Source: Acorus gramineus (lineage: Eukaryota > Streptophyta > Magnoliopsida > Acorales > Acoraceae). From it: 64,000 nucleotides of DNA. A model generated the notes under the pieces. That model saw only the letters and a program-made list of their open reading frames with translations. It ran no database searches and was not told the origin of the DNA. Shown here piece after piece: positions 55,165 through 64,000 of this stretch. The position numbers were made by a program, and so were the translations under genes. How positions within the stretch are numbered: position 1 is the stretch's first letter; every line of letters begins with the position of its first letter. The stretch is from the NCBI GenBank assembly GCA_030737835.1, contig CM060849.1:1-64000 (forward strand), read 5' to 3'.

Positions 55165-57308
55165 TGTCACGCCCCAGGGCGGCCGTCCTCGGGACGCGGC
55201 AAGCGTACACATGATATCAGCAGTCAATACAGGAGATCAATAACATGCCATAAACAACAGCTAAAAAGACAACACAGACCACAAAGAGGCTGACATAATG
55301 TATACACAAATAGCGGAAGCTAAAAAGGAATGCTAAAGATATCATAAGCTTGCATTTAATTTAATAAATCAAACTACTAGGACACATGCATAGGTCGAGG
55401 CTTTCCTAGCATGATAACGAGGTGACAAGATGCACGGCTCTTACACATATCCTAAGGGTGCAAGTCCCTAACATACAAAGTCTAGGGTGGCATGCATTCT
55501 ACACACTAATCATGTTTGCATGGATTACATATAACAAGTTAATATCAACTGCGGTGCCCCAGGGGAGGACGGTACACGCCTAAGTGCATATAGCGCCTCC
55601 CTACTGGGTTGGGTTGTCCCACTCACCGATAACCGGGTCGTCGCACAACTGTCCGTCAAGATCTGCAAGACAGGGTAATCAACTAGGTGAGTAAAATACA
55701 CAAAATACCACAAAAATACACATTACGCTAAAAATACCCAACTCTCGGACAAGCGTACATACGGCTTGTACGCACGCGAGTCCGAGCACCCCGACTCACT
55801 CCCGAACCCCCGGGTAGCCGCCTGCACGGCCACCGCCCCAAGCACACAGCCGAGCCCCGGCCCGCGCGCCCAGCGCACTGCCGAGCCCAGCCCGCACGCC
55901 CGGACACTCCGCCAAGTCCCCCCAGGTGCACCGCGCGCCCACTGCGCCCCAGCGCAGTGACTCGCGCGCACACCCGCACGCCCAGCGCCCCATCGCCTCG
56001 CCCCGCGGGCACCACCGGCTCGCCCCACCGCGCACATCCGCACGCCCTGCGCCCAGCGCCTCGCCCCGCGCGAACCCCGCGCACCACCACTCACCCCATC
56101 ACGCACACCCGCACGGCCCCCTGCGCGCAGCACCCGTACGCGGCCCCCTGCGCGCGGCACGCACCGCGCCTCTGCGCAGCGCCCCACGCGCACACCCGCG
56201 CACGGCGCCAAGCGCCCAGCACCCGCGACCAGCGCCCAGCGTCTAGCGCCCAACGCCCGCGACCATCGCCCAGCGTCCAGCGCCCAGCACACCCTCCTGC
56301 TCCACCCGAGCGCACGCGCGCGTGCACGCCCCACAGCGCCCAACCTGCGCTGCCCTTCCTGCCTGCCAGCCTACCCGGGACAGCCCGCCTACCCTGCCTG
56401 CCTGCCCGAGCCACCCAACCACCCTCCCGACGGCCACCAATGGCCTCCAACCGCCGCTGACAGCCACCAACAGCCACCGACCACCATCCACACTCAAAGC
56501 CACCTTCCTAACATTCATCTAAACAAGAAAAGGAAGGAAAGAGAGCTTACCCAAGGAAGGAAGGGAAGAAAGGGAAGTTCAGTTGCTCTCCGCGCACCGA
56601 AACACCTCCTCCAAGGCCACCACCACTGAGCTCTTCCTCAGCCCTCGAAATGGCTGAAATCAGAGGAGAAAAGAGGGCGTGAGAAGGGGCTAAACACATT
56701 GGAACTCGAATCCGAGACCACCGGTGGATAGATCGGGAGCTCCCCTTACCTTTCTCTTCTTTGGGTTTTGAGATCCAAGCTCTCTAACTAGGGTAAAAGG
56801 TGGAAAAGGAGAGAGGGGAGAGAGAAAACAATTTGGGGAAGATGATGAATAGTGGGGGAGAGATTTAGCTCACTTAAATAAGTCAACACAATTATATTAG
56901 GGTTAACTAGGTTTAATTAGGGCTTAAGAGAGGATTAAAGAGGCTTTAAGTGGGTTTTGACTTGGGTCAACCCAACCACACAAAAAAACAAAAGGGGTTG
57001 ACCAAGTCATGGGCCCACTTTGACCGAGTCAACTCTCCCAATGACTTCTCGCTCGGTCAAAACCCGGATACGCCCCGGAACTGCGAAATTCTGAAACGTT
57101 ACCGGAATTCGATGAAATTTTCGTGAGTGGCTTAGAATGGCACCAGGACACATAATATGCAGTTAGATTTTCAATCGGAGTCCTCAAACTCAAGATGATA
57201 GCTAACAGTCCAAAATTTTAGCGGTTCCGATCGAAAAACAAAAAAACTCAAAAACTGCCAGAATGCTCCAATGGTTACCAGAAGGCTAAAAGTGACACAT
57301 ATATAACA
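55165..57308. mobile_element. Solo LTR (2.1 kb, same family as 13778-17317)
   Basis: Ends TGTCACGCCCCAGGGCGG and GTGACACATATATAACA; perfect 5-bp duplications ATTTG at 55160-55164 and 57309-57313. It is inverted relative to the copy at 13778. It shares the terminal blocks, the leader with a CT-rich stretch and the CpG-rich core (55750-56500), but lacks the duplicated blocks and is about 1.4 kb shorter. It splits the LINE on the minus strand. The long ORFs in the GC-rich core are compositional artefacts. Confidence 0.88.
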
Positions 57309-59150
57309 ATTTGAGTCAAAGAACGTAGTTGACTCGAAATATAGCTCCACACATCTGCTGCAAATGGACATTTGAGGAAGAGATGATACGAGGTTTCAAG
57401 TTGAACTTAGCAGAAAGGGCATGCCTGGTCCATGTGGCAACCTATCCCATCAAGGAGTGCTCATGTTGGCAATCGATCCCATAATAACTGCTAGAGAAAC
57501 AACTTGAATTAGGGACATATCGGTAGGCGCCATATCCACTTCCATAGCAGAGTAGGATTGGTATTAGACGGGGGAAGGAGAAGCTGATACAAGTCCCGAA
57601 CCCAGGGTTTGATCGTTGGAGTCAACTCCCAACGCCACTCGTGTTCTCCAACTTGGACCTCTGGCAATCAGGACTCCATAATGCACTCTACCCAGAACAG
57701 AGGGAAAATCCGAGCAAGGTTCTGTCACAACCAACTTCCATTATGAATGACATCCAATAATTTGAAGTCGAGGATGACATTGTCCATATTTAAAAAGAAA
57801 GGAAGCCGTGAAAAAGGCACCGGCATGAACCATGGGTCTCTCAATAAATCCACCTCTGTAAGGGTCCCTAGAATTTTATGAACATGTTGACGAATAAAAG
57901 TAAGCCCCTCACAAAGCTGATGCCAAGTCCAAGATGAATGCTATGGTCGAGGGAGTTCCCATGGATTGCCAGACCCATTTGTGCTTCAAGCCAAACACCT
58001 ATTGAACCATTGAAGGGCGCAACAATACACGATATGCCATGATAGCAAGTGAGGCCACCCTGAGTAATGAAGTTCGACGAATGCCAAGTCCCCCTACAGC
58101 CTTTTCTAAGGTCACCCTTTCCCAGTTGATGTAATGAGTCACTCTCTTAGTACGTCCACCAGCCCACAAGAAACGACGAGCAAGTCTATAAATGGCTTCT
58201 GCATCTGTTTGCATAATCGAAGCAGCAAACATTAAATGTTGTGGCAAGGTTTGAAGAACAGCTCTAATCAACACCACTCTTCCTGCAACATTGAGGGAGG
58301 ACGAGTTCCATGTCTCCAGCCTTTTAGTAATTTTTTCAATAGCCTTTAGAGTAGTAGTCTCCCGTCGGCCTGCAATGGAGAGTGGAATGCCAAGGTACCT
58401 CCAATTAGAGTTTCCTCTTGGCATCTTCAAGATTCAACTCATCCATGAGACAAGGCGAGGTGGGGTTGAAGGAGAGAACTGCAATCAGATCTTCGTCCAA
58501 TTGACTGCAAAGCTAGTATATGTTTTGAATGTCTGAAGAATTTGACTAATCATCGAACACTGGTCTGGTTTAGCAGTAGTGATGATGAGGAGATCATCGG
58601 CGTACAATGTATGAGTAACCGGGGGAGACAATGTCGATCTGTAGATGCAGACGTCTGGTTGATATCCTTGTAACATCTCTGCAACCTGAGCCTGTCGAAG
58701 CATGGTGGACAGAACTTCAACCACCAACGTAAACAAATATGGCGAGAGGGGGACGGAGCCCACGGCCCATCGGGAATCAGTTAGTCGGTGTACCATTAAT
58801 GAGGACCGCCATACGAATGCTTGAGACACAATTATAAATCCAAGAAATCCAACGGGAAGGGAAACCAAGCTGCTGAAGCACTTGGGTCAAGTAGTTCCAA
58901 TCAACTGAGTCATATGCACTATGAAGATCAATTTTATCAGCCACCAAAGCATTTGCACCCCGTCGACAGGTAGCGAATGCATAATTTCTTGGACAAGGAG
59001 TAAATGTGAATGAATTGATCTATCAGGGAAAAACGCGCCTTGTTCCTAACCCACCAGGACGGGCAACACTTTCTTCAGCCTCATTTCTAGTAATTTTGCT
59101 AAAATTTTGTATTTTGTATCGCATATACTAATAGGACGATAATCCTTAAT

Positions 59151-59582
59151 CCCCCGTTTGGAACCGAGATAGGCTTTATTCTTGGGTATACATTTATCCA
59201 GGCATAAGTAAGTATAAATAAGGATAAAATAATTTTGTGTTTGGTTGTGTTTTGAATTATTCTTGTTGGTAAACATAAGAATAAATGTTTTGTTGTTTGG
59301 GTAAAATGTGAATAAAGTATGAATAATGATTTATAAAAGGTGAAAAAATAATGATAGTTGATTTGACATGTGATTTGTAAAAGGTGATGACAGTTGATTT
59401 GACAGTGGGCCCACATATTCTTTGAGTGGAATAACCTAGGATAACTTTAATTCTAGGGGTTGGTTCGAATTCATATATTAGTTTATTCTGGCATACTTTA
59501 TCAGGGGTTATCCGGGGTAAACAAACACCCTTTATCCCTTATCTGAGGTTATCCAGGGGCTTATTCCCAAAACAAACGGGGG
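59151..59582. mobile_element. MITE in the LINE (CCCCCGTTTG ends)
   Basis: Perfect 10-bp terminal inverted repeats CCCCCGTTTG/CAAACGGGGG. The next bases also pair loosely (AGGCTTTATTCTTGGG versus the complement of GGGGCTTATTCCCAAAA). 432 bp, AT-rich inside. It separates two adjacent parts of the LINE RT. Flanks AAT/AAG suggest a 3-bp target site, imperfect. A Tourist- or PIF/Harbinger-type origin is likely. Confidence 0.7.
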
Positions 59583-61040
59583 AAGGGTTGATGGACTGAA
59601 ATTCTTTGGGGTAAGCACCACATGAGTAGAACCCCAAGACGGGGGTAATTGTGTTGTTCGATGAAAGTGGTGAATGGCTCGAATAACATCCTCATGCACG
59701 ATCAGTCAGAATGCTTTGTAAAACTCTTCAAGATAGCCATCAGGACCTCGAGCTCGGTTTGATGGAAGCCTGCGCACCGCCAACTCAATCTCATCTTCTG
59801 TAAATGGGGCAATGAGCTCATCCGCATGGTCTGCACCTATTATTTGTGGAAGAAGAGTAGGAGGCAGAAAAACTGGAGCCGATACACTAGCTGCCCATTG
59901 TGAGGAAAAATGTTGTGTGGCATGGTTAGAAATCTCTGGTAAATTTTTCAATTTTTTGCCATCAATTGTAGACAGAATAGTAATACGGCTTCGAGATCAC
60001 CGGTGCTGGACCCGAGTAAGAAAAAACACAAAATTATGATCACCTTCGGTAATCCATTTAGTTCCCAAAACGTCTCTAACTGCCGTTGTAAGGCATTCAA
60101 TCAATTAGTTGCAATACGCACCTGCGACCAAGCCATGCTGGAGACATCTCGCTGTTCATCCTGAAGAGCTTGTGCTAGCTGAAAATGTGCCTCACGCACC
60201 ATAGCAGGGAGATCTACAATCTGCTGTTTGTTCCATCACTGAAGTATATATTGTAAACTCCAAAGCTTATGGCAGAGGACCCCTAATGGGGAGGCCGCAA
60301 TTGTACCTCGCCAAGAATTGCGAATGAGATTAGTAATTTCAGGATACCCCATCCAAAATTTCTCAAAACGGAATGGTTTCTTACCAGGTGGGTGTGGAGT
60401 TTTCGTATGCACAAGAAGGGGCGCGTGATCTGAAAGATATCCCAATAGAACCTCCGCCACCGCAGTTGGGAATTGGTCAAAGAACCGGGGTACCGCAAAG
60501 GCTCGATTAATTCGTTCCCATGTCCGAGCACGACCTTGGCGATTATTGCACCAGCTGAACTGCGGGCCACAATGAACTAATTATTGATGTAGCTGATTCT
60601 GAATAAACCATTGCCTCAATTGTTGAACCTCCAGAGTGTTTTGAAAGCAAGGACCGCCCTTCTTATCTGATGGCCAAAGCAATGTATTGGAGTCACCAGC
60701 CAGCAGTGTTGGTAACAATAGCTGAAGTTTCCTCCCATAGTGAATTTTGAAGATGGGCTGAGGACTTGCATAAATCCCCGCCACTATCCAAGGTGACTGT
60801 CCTGGATCTTCAAACATAAGATAGATCGCCTGTCCATTTCCAGGACAATATGACACATGAAGGTGGGATTTCCAGCAAACCACAAGGCCTCCCGAACGTC
60901 CTGTGCCCGGTAGCACTTCCACGTGGAACTCTCGCATTTGCCTTTTTAAGTAAATAAGTAGTTGGTGCTCCTGAATATGGGTTTCGCGCAAGAACAAAAT
61001 GTCAAAGGGCAAAGGAAGCAGCCCAGAATTTACCATGTGA

Positions 61041-61298
61041 TTGTTTTATTATACAAAGACGATCCTATTGCAGTGTTTACAATTTTTTTATTTACGTCAT
61101 CTGGTGGGGGCTTTCAATGCAAAAGTTTGAACGATTTTCCGTTTGTGCACACGTGGAGTCTATCAGTTAATTAAAAAGGCTGTTTCCTGTTTCCATCTGA
61201 ACCCCTATGGAATACCCAATCTCTTCCGCAGTCGTATGATCGAACACGCCAAAACGCTTCCAAACTTTTGAGAGTCAAAAAGAACGGACGCAGCGACG
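61041..61298 (+). promoter_or_regulatory. Probable promoter/leader of the isomerase gene
   Basis: Intergenic stretch with an ACGTCA element at 61094-61099 (a bZIP-type core) and a CT-rich, then GC-rich leader before the ATG. No TATA box could be pinned down. The assignment rests on position only. Confidence 0.35.
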
Positions 61299-62057
61299 AT
61301 GTGCACGTTAGAGAAGCGTGGGAAGGTCTTCCACCTGATCCTCACCGGCCCCGACGAGCAGCACCGCCTCAACCCCACCACCATCGACTCCATCCGCTCC
61401 GCCCTCGCCCAGATCCGCTCCGATTCCACCCCCGGCTCCGCCCTCGTCACCTCCTCCGACGGTCGCTTCTTCTCCAACGGCTTCGACCTCGCCTGGGCCT
61501 CCTCTCCCTCCGCCGGAGGCTCCGACCCCGCCGTCGCGCGCCGCCGACTCGGCCACATGGTCTCCCTCTTCTCCCCCTTGGTCGCCGATCTCCTCTCCCT
61601 CCCCATGCCGACCATCGCCGCCGTCACCGGCCACGCCGCCGCCGCGGGGTTCGCCCTCGCCGTCTGCCACGATTACGTGCTGATGAGGAAGGACAAGGGG
61701 TTCCTCTACATGAGCGAGATCGATTTGGGGCTTCCCTTACCGGGGTATTTCATGGCCCTTTTGAGGTCAAAGATCGTGAATCCGATGTGGCGGAGGGAGG
61801 TGACGATGAGGGGGGCGAGGGTTTCGGCGGATCGCGCGGTGGAGATGGGGATCGTCGACTCCGCGCACGGCGACGCGGGGGAGACGATCGAGGCTGCGCT
61901 GCGCCTCGGGGAGGAGCTCTCTACGAGGGGTTGGGACGGACACGTGTACGCCTCGATGAGGGTGCAGTCGCTTCCCGAGGTGTGCGGGGCCGTTGGATTG
62001 GGTTTGGGTGGTGGTGGGAAGGTCGAGCGGGAGGAGACCGCAGTTGCACGGTTGTGA
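61299..62057 (+). CDS. Peroxisomal enoyl-CoA delta isomerase-like (ECI)
   Basis: An intact intronless gene of 252 residues in the crotonase superfamily. It starts MCTLEKRGKVFHLILTGPDE like plant ECI1-3 and shares FFSNGFDLAWASS (residues 57-69), PMPTIAAVTGHAAAAGFALA (103-122; oxyanion-hole glycines), and FLYMSEIDLGLPLP (135-148; E140 fits the catalytic Glu). It would move 3-cis or 3-trans double bonds to 2-trans in unsaturated acyl-CoAs during peroxisomal beta-oxidation. The C-terminal ARL is a plausible PTS1 peroxisomal signal. The length fits the family (about 240 residues plus). A poly-A-type AATAAA lies at 62118-62123. Very GC-rich coding against AT-rich flanks. Enoyl-CoA hydratase activity is an alternative but the ECI-type N-terminus and SEIDLGL favour isomerase. 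Confidence 0.93.
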   Translation: MCTLEKRGKVFHLILTGPDEQHRLNPTTIDSIRSALAQIRSDSTPGSALVTSSDGRFFSNGFDLAWASSPSAGGSDPAVARRRLGHMVSLFSPLVADLLSLPMPTIAAVTGHAAAAGFALAVCHDYVLMRKDKGFLYMSEIDLGLPLPGYFMALLRSKIVNPMWRREVTMRGARVSADRAVEMGIVDSAHGDAGETIEAALRLGEELSTRGWDGHVYASMRVQSLPEVCGAVGLGLGGGGKVEREETAVARL

Positions 62058-62117
62058 TCTGTTTGATTTGTGGGCCTTCTTTTTATTAGACGGCTGTGAT
62101 TGGGGTGATGTTAAAGG

Positions 62118-62123
62118 AATAAA
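62118..62123 (+). terminator. AATAAA polyadenylation-like signal
   Basis: AATAAA 61 bases after the isomerase stop codon; plausible near-upstream element for 3' end formation. Confidence 0.45.
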
Positions 62124-64000
62124 TGAATTGGACATGATTGTATCGCGTGAGGTGGACTGTTGTATGTTATCAAATATCAAGTGTTCCAAATTAATCGTAA
62201 ATAAACTCATTTTCGTGAGATTTTTTTTTTTTTTTTTTTGTGTGGTGATTTACTTATTTGATAACAATCAATGAGTTAATTTTTTTCATAGGAAATTGAA
62301 TAATTGATGTTAAGTAATTTCTTTCGATCTTTTATTTGTTTAGGTTATTTAAAAAATTAAGCATATCAAAGCATATTTTAAAATTTATCAAATATTAATT
62401 TTAAATAAAGATCATTTAAATAAAAATTTATTATTAATAAATAAAATTAACTAAAAGTAAATTAAAAATTTTAAAAAATTGAAAAAATTAATGAAAATTA
62501 ATTATTAATAATGAATAAACAAATTCATATAGAAAAATATCCATTATGCCTGTAGAAAGAAACAAAAAATTAAAGAAGGTAAATGGTACAACATGGTCTT
62601 TTTTGGATGTAGAAAATGAATGTAGCTCTCCACCAATAGAAAGTTTGTTAAAGAAAAATGCAATGAAAGGGGTTTAGGGAGACTGTTAGACTTGATTTTG
62701 AAGATGCCCTTGAGACTAGTTTGGCAAGAGAGTAAGTGATGGGATAAATGAGAATTATGGGGATAAGTGAGTCGATGGACACATTATCTGTATTTGGTAT
62801 AAAAAATAATCAAGATAAACTGTGAATAATTGTCTCAATTTTAAAATAAAAATGGAGATATTTTGTTTCACTTAAAGCCTGTGGTAGCATTTATTCTAAC
62901 TTTTTATACAAATGTAAATATGAACAAATTTAAAGAATTTTTTATCTTTTAAAATTAAAACAACTTATCTCCAAAATCTTAACCATTGCCAAACTAACCC
63001 TCTACCCCATTGTTAAAAACTAAAGTGAGACATAAATTCCAAAAAACCGTACTTTGTTTGAAAAATGATGGGTTATTTTATAACTCAGAAGTGAGAATGA
63101 TATGCTATAAAGAACATAATAATATTTAAAAATTCCAAGAGCCATTTTATAAAATCAAGAACTCATTTAAAGGAGAATCATTGATAATTATTATTCATAA
63201 TTGAGATTCATCATCTTAGTTCTTATTTTAGTCATTAATATTAATACAAAATGGAACGCCCACTTTTTATTCAAAATAAGGGTCGGGATCTCTGTTATGT
63301 TTTTAGGTGTTAGGATCTCCTTGTCTTTCATTCTACAGCCGTCACGTATGATACAAGAAATTGGGCGGTGAAAAATTTTACAGCACATGAATATCTGGGC
63401 CTTACTCGCTTTTCCGTCAAAGTTTTCACATATCACCATTCGGTCCACTTATTTTTTTTTTTTTAAAGTCTCTAGCACTCTTTTCAAAGCTTCACAAATC
63501 ATTATTAGTCCACATATTTTTACATATTAATTATATCATCCTATTTAATTAAAGAAAAAAATCCAAATAACCTCACGTAAATTGCTGAAATCATTAATGC
63601 TTAACTTGTGTAGGGGGTACAAGTAACTCCTCACATATTATATATGGGTGGTAATAGCTAATATCTTCCATTTATATACATACATATCCTATGAGTATTT
63701 TTAACTAATTTTTGTGTGTTCATATATATCATATTGGTGATTGAATATACTTAGAGATACAATTCATAGAGAAATGGCATGCCTGATTTATCATCATAGG
63801 AGTAGGATGATGATGCCATGCATATCATGGAGTAGGATACATTTCATTAGCTCAGGCTCAGGTTTACATCTTATCAACCCTAAGGTTTTGTTTGGTTTGT
63901 AATTTTTGTTTATCTTTTTTTCTATCTCTTCCACCCGTTGTACACAAATTTGGACATAATCTGTTTTGATGTTATGATTGAAATAGATATGCCCAAAAAT
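62124..64000. other. AT-rich downstream DNA, nothing recognised
   Basis: Strongly A/T-rich with homopolymer runs (62220-62240, 63445-63465). The minus ORF 63191-63448 shows no recognisable domain. No RNA gene or element ends could be supported. Confidence 0.4.

Larger units (their letters stand above)
54850..61040 (-). mobile_element. Degraded LINE (L1-type) with two insertions
   Basis: Minus-strand ORF2 pieces in order: endonuclease (60581-61036: FDILFLRETHIQEH, GGLVVCWKSHLHVSY; 60236-60570: LSDHAPLLVHTKTP), RT (59706-59951: LPSNRARGPDGYLEEFYKAF; 59046-59150: IKDYRPISICDTKYKILAKL; 58485-58868: SPYLFTLVVEVLS and YADDLLIITT; 57999-58430: WRYLGIPLSIAGRRE and NSSSLNVAGRVVLIRAVLQT), and zf-RVT (about 57340-57460: GCHMDQACPFC and LETSYHLFLKCPFAADVW). 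Beyond the solo LTR at 55165-57308 the frame resumes with IWRARNLFIF. A MITE lies at 59151-59582. The 5' end is missing above 61040; many frame breaks. Confidence 0.87.

Noticed and set aside
55723-56518. Long ORFs (up to 206 codons) in the second GC-rich block
   Set aside because: Same compositional artefact inside the second solo LTR; reading in both strands and no domains.
61268-62089. Plus-strand 273-codon ORF overlapping the isomerase gene, and minus-strand ORFs there
   Set aside because: Shadow frames of the GC-rich isomerase gene; Arg/Pro-rich, no domains.

Overview
This is nuclear DNA of a flowering plant. A monocot is likely but not proven: two of the three host gene loci with readable coding sequence (the ECI-type isomerase and the RING protein) are very GC-rich and intronless, as often seen in monocots. 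The window is mostly intergenic and packed with transposable elements. Long AT-rich tracts alternate with nested insertions, and only a few short host genes lie between them.

Layout. 1-500: a poly-C run, then the 3' end of a LINE on the minus strand. 834-1961: a broken minus-strand gene for a pathogen-related protein (SnoaL/NTF2-like fold). 3197-8021: five MITE or foldback elements in a row. 8607-18757: a broken Ty1/Copia element with about 800-bp LTRs and a TTTAT target duplication, itself split by a 3.5-kb solo LTR at 13778-17317. 19950-20560: LINE 3' end. 21018-21584: intact intronless RING-finger E3 ligase gene of the RNF5/RMA type. 22390-29955: several LINE pieces, the largest (27430-29955) carrying a hAT-like MITE. 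29956-36166: a 6.2-kb Mutator-like transposon (MULE) inserted in the A-tail of that LINE, with transposase, SWIM and CCHC zinc-finger regions, a plant mobile domain (PMD) gene and palindromic modules inside its ends. About 37610-42560: a foldback element built of repeated GACAG-CTGTC palindromes, split by a small Copia element (38593-42401). 45099-50031: a two-exon RING-CH (RINGv) membrane protein gene on the minus strand with a 4.3-kb intron. 50750-52780: two LINE 3' ends and a small MITE. 53130-54700: unclassified repeat DNA with clustered GACGGCTC palindromes. 54850-61040: a degraded minus-strand LINE interrupted by a second, 2.1-kb solo LTR (55165-57308) and a MITE (59151-59582). 61299-62057: intact intronless peroxisomal enoyl-CoA delta isomerase-like gene. 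The rest, to 64000, is AT-rich with nothing recognised.

Genes working together. The host genes are functionally unrelated: ubiquitin ligation (two RING-type proteins), peroxisomal fatty-acid beta-oxidation (isomerase) and a defence-related pseudogene. The strongest candidate for an unusual system is the MULE at 29956-36166. It combines a DDE transposase with a PMD gene whose start codon lies 11 bases before the transposase stop, and it has short near-perfect palindromes built on GGAGACRGC/GCCGTCTCC just inside both ends. Different short palindromes are also clustered at 37.7-42.5 kb and 53.1-54.7 kb. A shared mechanism is only an inference.
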